DNA of 64,000 nucleotides, taken from Actinomadura sp. KC06. Its GTDB lineage: Bacteria > Actinomycetota > Actinomycetes > Streptosporangiales > Streptosporangiaceae. Location of the stretch: assembly GCF_004348735.1 (NCBI RefSeq), contig NZ_SMKT01000033.1:1-64000 (forward strand), written 5' to 3'. Positions within the stretch are counted from its first letter, which is position 1, and each line of letters starts with the position of its first letter. This document shows positions 34,942 through 44,032 of this stretch, piece by piece. Below the pieces are notes generated by a model. It was not told the DNA's origin and searched no databases. It was given only the letters and a program-made list of their open reading frames with translations. Both the position numbers and the translations under genes were made by a program.

Positions 34942-37140
34942 TCAGGTGGACGGTCCATGGACGAATGGCGCCGGGTCCAGGAACCGGTGCAGGACGTTGC
35001 CGGTCACCTTGGCCACCGGGTTGGCGTATCCGTCCACGCCCAGCGCCGTGCACCAGGCCATCGAGCCGGTGCTGAACACGGCGCCGCCGTCCGGGTACTC
35101 GAAGAACGCCATATCGGCGCGGACGCGGGGCTCGACGCTGCCGCCCAGCTGCGAATTCGACTGGAGGACGTCTTCGACCGCGAGCTGGAAGGAGTCGCTG
35201 AACCCGTCGGCCGTGGCCACGACGACGGTGTGCGGCGGCGTCCCGAGAGCGGCGTCCACCCGGTCGATCTCCATCCCGGCGGCGGCGTGGGCGACCAGCC
35301 CGTCCGCCTCGATGAGACCGTCCACCCCGGACAGCGCGAACGCGCCGCGCTTGTCGTCGGCGGGCGGCGCGAGCCGGTAGGGACGGCCCGTGCCGCGCCC
35401 GCCCTGCGCGGCGAAGCCGACCCCGACGTGCCGCTGCGGCGCGCGGCCCCGGTGCCGCCACAGCCCGCCCGCCTCGCCGGTCGTGCTCAGATGCGTCTCG
35501 CCCGGCGGGACCTCCCAGCCCCTGGTCCCGGTGTGGCCGCGGCGTATCTCGATGATGTGCGGCTGCAGCGGCGACACCCCGGTCACCCAGTAGTAGCCGT
35601 TGCCGCCGAGGTACATCACCCGTCCGCCGCCCGCCAGGTACGCCTCGTGCGCGTCGAGCATCTTCCCCGTGAAGTACTCCGGGTGCGCACCGGTCAGGAC
35701 GACGTCGTACCCGGCGAGCGCGGCGACGCCCTCGGCGTGCAGCTCGTCGTCGCAGACCACGTCGTAGCCGATGCCCTCGTGTTCGAGCCAGCCGAGCAGG
35801 CACAGGTCGGCGCTGAGGATCCACGGCCCGAACGCGCTGGTGTAGTCCGGCGTCAGGGTGGTGAGCGGACGGAGGCGCGAGGCGTAGTAGCAGCCGCTGC
35901 CGTCGCGGTGGAAGTCGTACAGGCTGCACACCTTGTGCGCCGCCGACCACTGGTGCTGCTCGGTCGTCGGGTAGCCGAGACCGTCCGGGCCCGACCGCTC
36001 CAGGTTCCAATGCGAGTTGGCGTAGGCGAGATAGGTGAAGGTGGAGATCAGCACCGCCAGCCGGGACGTCGTCGTGCCCTGCGGCGGACGGACGAAGAAC
36101 GGGATGCTCAGGCGCTCCCGCCCGGCGCGGAGCCGGAAGGCGTAGGCACCGCTGCGCAGGCCGTCCGGCAGGCGCAGGGTGATCTGCGGTTCCCAGCGGG
36201 CGTCGGTGAGATCGTCGTCATGGACGTGGATCGCGTCGTACTCGTCCGGGGCCAGCCGGAAGTCGATCTCCCGGCCCGTCCAGTTGGCGCCGGGGACGCC
36301 GCGGACCGGCGTGTTCACGGCCTCGGCGGTCAGCCCGTGCGGACCGGCGTCGGGCACCGTCACGCCCCCCGCGTCCTGGCCGGGACGCCAGCGGGCCAAG
36401 ACCGGCAGGCCGAGCCGCCGCTCCGGGTCAGCGGTGGCGAGCGCGTCTCCGTCCGCGGCTCCGGCGAAGATCGTTGGACGGTCGATGCGGCCGTTGAAGC
36501 ATGCGCCCGCCGTCGTCCCGTCCGTCCACCACGCTCCGACCTGCAGCCGGAGGCCGGTCGCAGCGGCGTCGACGGCTCCGGTGGCGGACGCGGACGCCCG
36601 CCATGACCCGACCGGCCACTCGGGCACCGGGACCTGAACCAGTGTCACCTCCCGGGAGCCGAAGGAGGCGGCGACGAACGTCCAGCGGCCGGTCGGGATC
36701 GCTTCGCCGGTGGCGGCGACGGGCTCATCGGCCGCGCCCGCCCACGCCGCGAGCCGGTCGTCCCCGGTGAGGCCGAGCGCCCAACCGCGACGTCCGGACG
36801 CGTCGCGGCGGGCGATGACGGCGCGGGGACGTCCACCGGCGGGCATCGTCGGCATGATCCACGCCGTCACGGTGAAGGCGTCGACGTCGAGCGACGGATG
36901 CGCGGGCGCGCGCAGGTACGAACCGGACGGCAGCGGCTGGACGCGCCCCGCCTGCGTATCGAACGCGATGTCGACGCGCTCCTCGCGGGGCCCCGGCCCG
37001 CGCGGATCGTCCGTGCCGTGCACGAGGCGCACCAGTTCGACCTGGTAATCGGAGGTGGCGCTCACCATCAGCCGGATTTCGTCGCCCGCCGCGACGCTGA
37101 GCGGATCGACGTAGCCGAGCAGTGTGGGCCCGGCCGTCAT
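34942..37140 (-). CDS. N,N-dimethylformamidase large-subunit-like amidohydrolase
   Basis: 732 residues. Residues about 75-255 form a LamG/concanavalin-like domain (VDAFTVTAWIMPTMP), followed by the DMFase-large domain (about 330-725) with SHWNLERSGPDGLGYP, SLYDFHRDGSGCYYASR, CLLGWLEHEGIGYDVVCDDELH, GAHPEYFTGKML and MYLGGNGYYWVTG. Known dimethylformamidase hydrolyses an N-alkyl amide using an iron held by Tyr and Glu residues and needs a small alpha subunit. No alpha subunit gene is seen, so this homologue acts alone or on another amide. It overlaps the LLM gene by ATGA. Confidence 0.85.
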   Translation of the reverse strand: MTAGPTLLGYVDPLSVAAGDEIRLMVSATSDYQVELVRLVHGTDDPRGPGPREERVDIAFDTQAGRVQPLPSGSYLRAPAHPSLDVDAFTVTAWIMPTMPAGGRPRAVIARRDASGRRGWALGLTGDDRLAAWAGAADEPVAATGEAIPTGRWTFVAASFGSREVTLVQVPVPEWPVGSWRASASATGAVDAAATGLRLQVGAWWTDGTTAGACFNGRIDRPTIFAGAADGDALATADPERRLGLPVLARWRPGQDAGGVTVPDAGPHGLTAEAVNTPVRGVPGANWTGREIDFRLAPDEYDAIHVHDDDLTDARWEPQITLRLPDGLRSGAYAFRLRAGRERLSIPFFVRPPQGTTTSRLAVLISTFTYLAYANSHWNLERSGPDGLGYPTTEQHQWSAAHKVCSLYDFHRDGSGCYYASRLRPLTTLTPDYTSAFGPWILSADLCLLGWLEHEGIGYDVVCDDELHAEGVAALAGYDVVLTGAHPEYFTGKMLDAHEAYLAGGGRVMYLGGNGYYWVTGVSPLQPHIIEIRRGHTGTRGWEVPPGETHLSTTGEAGGLWRHRGRAPQRHVGVGFAAQGGRGTGRPYRLAPPADDKRGAFALSGVDGLIEADGLVAHAAAGMEIDRVDAALGTPPHTVVVATADGFSDSFQLAVEDVLQSNSQLGGSVEPRVRADMAFFEYPDGGAVFSTGSMAWCTALGVDGYANPVAKVTGNVLHRFLDPAPFVHGPST

Positions 37141-38099
37141 GGGCGGCGGACGGGCAGCGCTGACACCAGCTCGCCGAACGCCTCAAGCTGGTCCATCCGG
37201 TCGTACATCGGGTAGAGGACCAGCTCGTCCACTCCGGCGTCGAACAGCTCGCCCAGCCGCTCGGCGCAGTGCTCCGGCGAGCCGAACACGGCGACCCGGT
37301 CGGCCATCCCGGCGGCGTCGTAGACCGGATTCCCCCCGAACGCCCGGTCGAACGCGGGGATCAGCCGCTCCCGCGCCTTCTCCTCGGTGTCCTCGACCGC
37401 GACGTAGATGCTCCTGGAGATGGTGAACCCGGCCGGGTCGCGTCCCTCGTCGGCCAGCGCCTGCCGGACGATCGCGAGTTGCCGGAGGAAGTCGTCCATC
37501 GCGGCGGGCGCGGCGCCGGTCCAGCCGTCGGCGATGCGCACGGCGCGCCGCAGGGCCGGCTCGGCCCGCGCCCCGATCCAGATGGGCGGACCGGGCCGCT
37601 GGACCGGCTCCGGCTGCGACCGGATGCCGGAGAACGAGTACAGCTCCCCGTCGTAGGTGGCCTCGGCGCCGCTCCACAAAGCCCGCATCACGTCGATGCC
37701 CTCGACCAACCGGCGGACGGGCCGCTCGGTCGAGATCCCGAGCGCGGCGAGGGTCTCGCGGTGGTAGGCGTTGCCGACGCCGAGCCCGACGGTGAGCCGC
37801 CCGCCGGACAGCTGGTCGATGGTGGCCAGCTCCCTTGCCTGGACGGCCGGGTTCCGGCGTCCGGAGTACAGCACGCCGATGCCGAGGCGCAGCCGTTCCG
37901 TGACGGCCGCCAGGTAGGAGAGGACGTGCAGTCCGTCGAGTGAGAAGTTCTGGGTGCTCAGCGTGTCCTGCGTCCAGATTCCGGCGAAGCCCAGCTCCTC
38001 CGCGCGCCGTGCGAACGGCACCAGCCGATCCGGCTCGTTCGGCGCCCCGACCGAAAGCCTGGGACCACTCGGCACGACCCTGTCAGTAACGGACACCAC
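37137..38099 (-). CDS. LLM-class F420/flavin-dependent oxidoreductase
   Basis: 320 residues from GTG 38099; the longer open frame upstream is non-coding. The luciferase-like barrel is clear: GPRLSVGAPNEPDRLVPFARR, LGFAGIWTQDT, RLRLGIGVLYSG, LTVGLGVGNAYHRET and the C-terminal VDELVLYPM. Such enzymes use F420 or FMN to oxidise small molecules. As the first gene of the leftward operon, it could open a ring or remove an alkyl group before amide hydrolysis. The promoter side carries one of the two 17-bp inverted repeats. Confidence 0.88.
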   Translation of the reverse strand: MVSVTDRVVPSGPRLSVGAPNEPDRLVPFARRAEELGFAGIWTQDTLSTQNFSLDGLHVLSYLAAVTERLRLGIGVLYSGRRNPAVQARELATIDQLSGGRLTVGLGVGNAYHRETLAALGISTERPVRRLVEGIDVMRALWSGAEATYDGELYSFSGIRSQPEPVQRPGPPIWIGARAEPALRRAVRIADGWTGAAPAAMDDFLRQLAIVRQALADEGRDPAGFTISRSIYVAVEDTEEKARERLIPAFDRAFGGNPVYDAAGMADRVAVFGSPEHCAERLGELFDAGVDELVLYPMYDRMDQLEAFGELVSALPVRRP

Positions 38100-38201
38100 G
38101 CCCCACCGCCCGGCTATTCGATTCGCGTTTCCCGTCGGACCGCCCCAAGCCAGACCGCTCCCGTCGGACGGTCCTGGAGCGCTCCGAGTATGTGAGCGGT
38201 G

Positions 38202-38218
38202 TGTTGTGATTGTCAACA
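38202..38218. promoter_or_regulatory. Operator copy 1: TGTTG-N7-CAACA
   Basis: A 17-bp inverted repeat with 5-bp arms about 103-119 nt upstream of the LLM start. It has the same arms and the same 7-nt spacer as the copy near the importer operon. The form is typical for a dimeric GntR- or LacI-type regulator. Confidence 0.6.
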
Positions 38219-38602
38219 GTAATGTCGGCATCGCTATGAACTGCGACGCAGCCCTCCCATAGCGGGGGAGGTGCCGACCTCGCGAGCACGCCGCCCGGCC
38301 CGCGTGAGCAAGCACACCACCCCCCGTCACGACCCTTCCGGACGGCCGGGAACAGATCGTCCGCCCGTCGACCGGTGCCCTTCGCCGCCACGACCGGAAC
38401 GCCGCGCGCCTCGCCGTCCGATGTATTTGACCTGCACATTCATCGCATCAAGCCGACAGTTTCCCGACGATCGCCACCGAGCGCACTGAGTGCCTGTCGG
38501 CCGCTCTTCACGTGCCCGCCGGGTTCCCTGAACGGGTCTTCGACCGAAACGTCGATCGACACAAAAACTGTCTCAGAAGCGAGACTCTTTTCATTCCTTC
38601 AC

Positions 38603-38619
38603 TGTTGACATCCACAACA
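38603..38619. promoter_or_regulatory. Operator copy 2: TGTTG-N7-CAACA
   Basis: A 17-bp inverted repeat, extended by one more pair to CTGTTG/CAACAG, 34-50 nt upstream of the first permease start, where it would overlap the promoter or 5' leader. It matches copy 1 in arms and spacer. Confidence 0.62.
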
Positions 38620-38652
38620 GAGCCGCCGCATTCTTCCGGGGACGACGAGGTG

Positions 38653-39636
38653 ATGAAGTTGGGCGAACGTTCCCCCCATGCCCGCTGGCTGTGGCTGGCA
38701 CGCCGGCTGCTGCTCGGCGCGGCGGTGGTGCTGCTGGTGTCGGTCCTGGTGTTCTTCGCGACGCAGGTGCTGCCCGGCGACGCGGCGCGCGCAGCCCTCG
38801 GGCGGGAGGCGACGCCGGACCGGGTCGCCGCGCTCCGCGCCGAACTCGGTCTCGACGAGCCGCTGCTGCGGCAGTACTTCTCGTGGCTGGGCGGCATCCT
38901 CACCGGCGATCCCGGCCAGTCGCTGGTCACCAAGGAGCAGGTCGGCACCCTGGTCGGCGACCGGGTGGTGAACTCCGCGGTGCTGGTGGTCATCTCGGCG
39001 GCCATCGTGGTGCCGCTGTCGGTGCTCGTCGGCGCGCTGACCGGACGCTGGCGCGACCGTCCCGCCGACCGGGCGATGCTCGTGGTCACCCTCGGGCTCA
39101 CCGCGCTGCCCGAGTTCATCATCGCGCTGCTGCTGGTGATCCTGTTCGCGACGTCGGTGTTCCACCTGCTGCCCGGCACGGTGCTGCTCGCGCCGGGGCA
39201 GAGCCCGTTCAGCAACGTCGAGCAGCTCGTGCTTCCGGTGGTCGCGCTGGTGCTGGGCGTCCTGCCGTATCTGGCCCGGCTGGTCCGCGGCTCGGTGATC
39301 GACGCTTACGAGTCGGAGTACGTGCGCACCGCGCGGCTCAAGGGCGTGCCGGAACGGGTCGTGCTGCGCCGCCACGTCCTGCCGAACGCGCTCGTCCCGG
39401 CGATCCAGGGAACCGCGCTCGCGCTCGCGTACCTCACCGGCGGGATCCTCGTCATCGAGCAGGTGTTCAACTATCCGGGCCTCGGCAGCGCCCTCGTGGA
39501 CGCGGTGAACAACCGCGACGTCCCGGTGATCCAGCTGATCTGCCTCCTGTTCGCCGCCTGCTATGTGGTCTTCAACCTCCTCGGAGACGTCCTGACCGTG
39601 TACGTCACGCCCCGGCTCCGAACGGCCGGCTCATGA
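38653..39636 (+). CDS. Peptide-type ABC transporter permease (DppB/OppB-like)
   Basis: 327 residues from ATG 38653 (GTG 38650 possible). Six hydrophobic helices with the first at about 15-37, then a periplasmic-side loop with GDAARAALGREATPDRV typical of OppB, and the EAA loop RTARLKGVPERVVLRRHVLPNAL (about 220-245) that touches the ATPase. It forms the membrane channel with the DppC-type subunit. Its stop overlaps the next ATG. Confidence 0.94.
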   Translation: MKLGERSPHARWLWLARRLLLGAAVVLLVSVLVFFATQVLPGDAARAALGREATPDRVAALRAELGLDEPLLRQYFSWLGGILTGDPGQSLVTKEQVGTLVGDRVVNSAVLVVISAAIVVPLSVLVGALTGRWRDRPADRAMLVVTLGLTALPEFIIALLLVILFATSVFHLLPGTVLLAPGQSPFSNVEQLVLPVVALVLGVLPYLARLVRGSVIDAYESEYVRTARLKGVPERVVLRRHVLPNALVPAIQGTALALAYLTGGILVIEQVFNYPGLGSALVDAVNNRDVPVIQLICLLFAACYVVFNLLGDVLTVYVTPRLRTAGS

Positions 39637-40499
39637 ACACCGCACTGCTGCGCCGCTGCCTGCGCGAACCCCGCATCCGTGTGGGGCTGGTGCTGACCGG
39701 GCTGATCCTCCTGGTCACCTTCGCCGGCCCGTTCCTCGCGCCGCACGGCCATGACGACATCGTCGGCGCGCCCTACGCGGCCCCGTCCTCCACCGCCCTG
39801 CTCGGCACCGACTACCTCGGCGAGGACGTGCTCTCCCGGGTCCTCGCCGGCGGGCGGAGCATCGTCTGGATAGCGTTCGCCGGGACGCTGGCGGGCGTCG
39901 CCGTCGGCGCCGCGATCGGCATGACCGCGGCCTACAGCGGCGGCGTCCTGGACGAGATCCTGATGCGCGCGATGGACGTCCTGCGCGCGTTCCCGCCGCT
40001 CGTCCTCATCCTGCTCCTGGTGGCGATGGCCAGGGCCAGCACGGCGCTGCTGCCGCTGATCGTGGCCGTCGCATGGGTGCCGCAGGTCGCACGGGTGGCG
40101 TACGGCGCGTCCAGGGAAGTGGTGTCCAGCGAGTTCGTCGAGTCGGCGGAGACCCTCGGCGCGCCCCGCCTGCGGATCGTCCGCCGGGAGATCCTGCCGA
40201 ACGTGATGACCCCGCTGATGGTCGAGTTCGGCCTCCGGCTCACCTGGTCGATCGGGATCGTCACCGCGATGAGCTTCCTCGGCGTCGGCCTGCAGCCGCC
40301 CGCCGCCGACTGGGGCCTGATGATCAAGGAGAACTACCAGGGCCTGGCCCTGCAGCCGTGGGGCGTGGTGCTGCCGGTGCTGTGCATCGCGGTGTTCACG
40401 TTCGGCACCAACCTGATCACCGAGGGCTTCTCCTGGACGGTGGCCCGCGTCTCGTCCCAGGACGTCTCGTCCCCGGAGATCTCGGAGGTGAAGTCATGA
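39633..40499 (+). CDS. Peptide-type ABC transporter permease (DppC/OppC-like)
   Basis: 288 residues. A first helix (about 17-35), the OppC N-terminal linker with HGHDDIVGAPYAAPSSTALLGTDYLGEDVLSRVL, five more helices, and the EAA loop ESAETLGAPRLRIVRREILPN. It pairs with the DppB-type subunit. It overlaps neighbours by ATGA on both sides. Confidence 0.94.
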   Translation: MNTALLRRCLREPRIRVGLVLTGLILLVTFAGPFLAPHGHDDIVGAPYAAPSSTALLGTDYLGEDVLSRVLAGGRSIVWIAFAGTLAGVAVGAAIGMTAAYSGGVLDEILMRAMDVLRAFPPLVLILLLVAMARASTALLPLIVAVAWVPQVARVAYGASREVVSSEFVESAETLGAPRLRIVRREILPNVMTPLMVEFGLRLTWSIGIVTAMSFLGVGLQPPAADWGLMIKENYQGLALQPWGVVLPVLCIAVFTFGTNLITEGFSWTVARVSSQDVSSPEISEVKS

Positions 40500-42340
40500 C
40501 GGCGGTGACGGTCAAGGGCCTGCGCATCGACCTCGCCGGACGCGGCGTCGACGTCGTCGACTGCGTGGACTTCACGATCGCGGCCGGCGAGGTGCTCGGC
40601 CTGGTCGGCGAGTCCGGCTCGGGCAAGACCACGGTCGGGCTGGCGCTGCTCGGCGACGCCCGGCGCGGTGCCCGCATCGCCGGCGGCAGCATCCTCATCG
40701 ACGGGCAGGATGTCGCGAGCCTCGCCCCCGGCAAGCTCACCGCGCTGCGCGGCAGCACGGTCGCGTACGTGCCACAGGACCCGTCGATGGCGCTGAACCC
40801 GGCGCTGCGGCTCCGCCGCCAGCTCACCGAGCTGTTCGAGTTCCACCAGCCGGACCTGCCCGGCAAGGAGCAGGACGAGCGGATCAGGACCACCTTGCGC
40901 GAGGTCGGGCTCGACTCCGACGACACGTTCCTCGACCGCTTCCCCCATCAGCTGTCCGGCGGGCAGCAGCAGCGGGTCACCCTCGCGCTCGCGTTCCTGC
41001 TGCGCCCCCGCGTGATCGTGCTGGACGAGCCCACCACCGGGCTCGACGTCACGACGCAGGCGCGCGTCCTGAAGACCGTGCGGGAGCTGTGCGCCGTCCA
41101 CCGGGTGGCGGCGCTGTACGTCACCCACGACATGGCGGTGGTCGCCGAACTCGCCCACCGGATCATGGTCATGTACGCCGGACGCGTCGTCGAGGCCGGG
41201 ACCAGCGCCCAGATCTTCGACCGGGCCGTCCACCCCTATACCCGCGCCCTGCTCGCCGCGGTGCCCGTGGTGTCGGAGCGCCGGGAGCTGGCCGCGATCC
41301 CCGGTGACACCCCGCCGCCCGGACGGCGCCCCACCGGCTGCATGTTCCACCCCCGGTGCGCCGAGGCGCTGCCGGAGTGCGCGTCGACCGTCCCGGAGCC
41401 GGTCAAGGTCGACAGCGGCCACGACGTCCTCTGCATCCGGGCCGAGCATCTCGCGTCGGGCCCGTCCCGCGAGGCGCCCCGGCAGGCCGCCGCCCGCACC
41501 GGAGGCCGGGACGAGGTGCTGCTGCGGGTGTCGCATCTGGACGCCTTCCACGGCCGGCGCCAGATCCTCCACGACGTGTCCCTGGAGCTGACCCGCGGGG
41601 AATGCCTCGCGCTGGTCGGCGAGTCCGGATGCGGCAAGACGACCTTGGCGCGCAGCATCATCGGCCTGCACCGCCAGCACAGCGGCGGCATCACGTTCCG
41701 GGACGCCGCGATGGCGACCCGCGCCCGCGACCGTCCGCTCGAACAGCGGCGCGCGGTGCAGTACATCTTCCAGAGCCCCTACAACTCGCTCAACCCGCGC
41801 CGCTCGATCGGCGAGACGTTGCGCGAGCCGCTGAAGATCCTGTTCTCGATGCCGTCGGCGAAGGCCGCGACCACGATCGCCGAGGCGCTGGAACGCGTCT
41901 CGCTCTCGCCGAGCGTCGCGTCGTCCTACCCCAACGAGCTCTCCGGCGGGGAACGGCAGCGGGTCGCGATCGCGCGTGCCCTGGTATGCCGTCCCGACGT
42001 GCTGGTCTGCGACGAGATCACCTCCGCGCTGGACGTCTCCGTCCAGGCGTCGATCGTGCGGCTGCTCCGCACGCTGCAGGACGAGGAGGGCCTGGCGCTG
42101 CTGTTCGTGACGCACAACCTCGCGCTGGTGAGGACCATCGCGGACCGCGTCATCGCCATGCGCGCCGGCAGGCTCGTCGAGACCGGACAGGTGGACGACG
42201 TGCTCGACCACCCCGATGACCCGTTCACCAGGCAGCTCATCGCGGCGACCCCCGAGTTCGGGGCCCCCGGCCTCGGGGCGTCGGGGGCCGCGGCGGGCGG
42301 CGTCCCAGCGGAACAACGGTCGCAGGAGGACCGCACATGA
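40496..42340 (+). CDS. Fused DppD-DppF-type ABC ATPase
   Basis: 614 residues with two nucleotide-binding domains in one chain. The first (about 1-325) has Walker A GESGSGKTTV, signature LSGGQQQRV, Walker B VIVLDEPTTGLD, and ends with the oligopeptide-family tail GCMFHPRCAEALPEC. The second (about 340-590) has GESGCGKTTL, LSGGERQRV and VLVCDEITSALD. Both sites look intact, so one polypeptide can power the importer. The gene overlaps neighbours at each end. Confidence 0.95.
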   Translation: MTAVTVKGLRIDLAGRGVDVVDCVDFTIAAGEVLGLVGESGSGKTTVGLALLGDARRGARIAGGSILIDGQDVASLAPGKLTALRGSTVAYVPQDPSMALNPALRLRRQLTELFEFHQPDLPGKEQDERIRTTLREVGLDSDDTFLDRFPHQLSGGQQQRVTLALAFLLRPRVIVLDEPTTGLDVTTQARVLKTVRELCAVHRVAALYVTHDMAVVAELAHRIMVMYAGRVVEAGTSAQIFDRAVHPYTRALLAAVPVVSERRELAAIPGDTPPPGRRPTGCMFHPRCAEALPECASTVPEPVKVDSGHDVLCIRAEHLASGPSREAPRQAAARTGGRDEVLLRVSHLDAFHGRRQILHDVSLELTRGECLALVGESGCGKTTLARSIIGLHRQHSGGITFRDAAMATRARDRPLEQRRAVQYIFQSPYNSLNPRRSIGETLREPLKILFSMPSAKAATTIAEALERVSLSPSVASSYPNELSGGERQRVAIARALVCRPDVLVCDEITSALDVSVQASIVRLLRTLQDEEGLALLFVTHNLALVRTIADRVIAMRAGRLVETGQVDDVLDHPDDPFTRQLIAATPEFGAPGLGASGAAAGGVPAEQRSQEDRT

Positions 42341-43965
42341 CCACGCAACCACCATCAGGTCTCAGCAGACGCGGGTTCCTGGGCACGGCGGCCGCGCTCG
42401 GCCTCACCACCGTCGGCGGCGCGGCGCTCGCGGGCTGCGGCGACGACGGCGGGAAGCAGGCCGCGGGCAAGCCGCGCCGCGGCGGCCGGCTCACCGTCGC
42501 GACCGGCGGCGCCAAGGGCTCCGACACGCTGGACCCGATGCTGCTCAACAGCGTCCCGGTCAGCTTCATGGCCCGCGTCCTCTACGACCAGCTCGCCGAC
42601 TACAGCAACGAGATGCAGTACCACCTGCAGATGGCCGAGCTGATCGAGTCCAACCCCAAGGGCGACGAGTGGACGATCCGCCTCAGGCAGGGCATCGAGT
42701 TCCACAACGGCAAGACCCTCGACGCCGACGACGTGATGTTCACCTTCAAGCGCGCCCTCACCCTGCCCGGATCGGTGATCGTCGGGAAGTTCAAGCCGCT
42801 CGTCGACCTCAACGAGATCAAGAAGCTCGACGGCCGCACGCTGCGGATGAAGCTGCTGCGGCCCGCCGCCACCTTCCAGAGCACGCTCGCCAGCCCGTTC
42901 AAGATCGTCCCGGTGGACTTCGACCCTCGCAACCCGGTCGGCACCGGCCCGTTCAAGTACAAGAGCTTCACCCCGAACCGGCAGTGGGTCTGCGAGCGGT
43001 TCGCCAACTACTGGAACGCCACGGGCGCGTCCCAGCCGAGCGACTCCGCCGCCCCCGCGAACCTGGGGCCCAAGCCCTACCTGGACGAGCTGGTCGTCAA
43101 CGTGGTCAACGACGACTCGGCCCGGATCGACGCGCTGGTGACCGGCCAGGTCGACGCCATCAACCAGCTGCCGTACCCGCAGATCCCCACCATCGAGAAG
43201 CACCGTCAGCTCAAGCTGATGGAGTCCAAGACCGGGGCGTGGACCGGGATCTACATGAACATGGAGCAGCCGCCGTTCAACGACGTCCGGGTCCGGCAGG
43301 CGCTGCGGCTGGCGATCGACCGGGAGCAGGCGCTCACCGCCACCCTGTCCGGGCACGGCGTGGTGGCCCACGACCTGCCCGAGCCGTTCACCTCCGCGTA
43401 CCCGAAGCACCTCACGCGCAAGCGCGACGTCGCCAGGGCGAAGCAGCTCCTCAAGGAGGCCGGGCAGGAAGGCGTCACGGTCGAGCTCGTCACCGGCCCG
43501 GTCTCGACCGAGGCGGTGCCGATGTGCACCGTCCTGGCGCGGAACGCCGCCGAGATCGGCATGAACATCAAGGTCCGGCAGGTGGACACCGCGACGCTGT
43601 TCGGCCCCAACTTCCACAGCTGGAAGTTCTCCGTGGACAAGTGGCCGACGCAGGGCAACTACCTGACCCTGATGGCGCTGACCGACCTCAGCGAGACCAA
43701 CTCCCTGACCCACCTCGGCGGGGACGACCTCAAGCAGGTGCGCTCGCTCTACGAGCAGGCGCAGAGCACCACCGACCAGGCCAAACAGGACCAGCTGACC
43801 CAGCAGATCTACCAGATCCAGTTCGAGCGCGGCGGCTGGATCATCCCGTTCTTCGCCAACGTCGAGAACGCGCACCACGTGAAGAACGCCGGCTGGCCGA
43901 AGAACGACTTCTCCGGCCGCACCTTCGGCAACGCCCACTTCGAGCAGGTCTACCTGACTGAGTGA
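42337..43965 (+). CDS. ABC substrate-binding lipoprotein, family 5
   Basis: 542 residues. The N-terminus has a twin-arginine motif (SRRGFLG) and a lipobox (ALAGC, Cys about 29), so it is exported folded and tethered outside the membrane. The body is the SBP_bac_5 fold (LDPMLLNSVPVSFMARVLYDQL, ADDVMFTFKRAL, DVRVRQALRLAIDREQAL). It captures a peptide-like or other small ligand for the importer. A stem-loop follows its stop. Confidence 0.95.
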   Translation: MTTQPPSGLSRRGFLGTAAALGLTTVGGAALAGCGDDGGKQAAGKPRRGGRLTVATGGAKGSDTLDPMLLNSVPVSFMARVLYDQLADYSNEMQYHLQMAELIESNPKGDEWTIRLRQGIEFHNGKTLDADDVMFTFKRALTLPGSVIVGKFKPLVDLNEIKKLDGRTLRMKLLRPAATFQSTLASPFKIVPVDFDPRNPVGTGPFKYKSFTPNRQWVCERFANYWNATGASQPSDSAAPANLGPKPYLDELVVNVVNDDSARIDALVTGQVDAINQLPYPQIPTIEKHRQLKLMESKTGAWTGIYMNMEQPPFNDVRVRQALRLAIDREQALTATLSGHGVVAHDLPEPFTSAYPKHLTRKRDVARAKQLLKEAGQEGVTVELVTGPVSTEAVPMCTVLARNAAEIGMNIKVRQVDTATLFGPNFHSWKFSVDKWPTQGNYLTLMALTDLSETNSLTHLGGDDLKQVRSLYEQAQSTTDQAKQDQLTQQIYQIQFERGGWIIPFFANVENAHHVKNAGWPKNDFSGRTFGNAHFEQVYLTE

Positions 43966-44001
43966 CGCAGCCCGCGCCCGTCCGTCCGGTTCCGTGCCCG
44001 T

Positions 44002-44026
44002 CCGCCCGCCTGCCACGAGCGGGCGG
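44002..44026. terminator. Bidirectional terminator-like hairpin
   Basis: A perfect 8-bp stem (44002-44009 with 44019-44026, arms CCGCCCGC / GCGGGCGG) and a 9-nt loop between the binding-protein stop and the opposing stop at 44033. It has no T-run, as usual in these genomes. Confidence 0.6.
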
Positions 44027-44032
44027 GCGCCG

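Larger units (their letters stand above)
38100..38652. other. Divergent control region between catabolic and importer operons
   Basis: About 550 bases without a convincing gene. Two matched inverted repeats sit at its two promoter sides (listed separately). Another, GCCGACAG (38452-38459) with CTGTCGGC (38494-38501), has a 34-nt separation. Two operons start from this region, so both promoters lie here. Confidence 0.6.
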
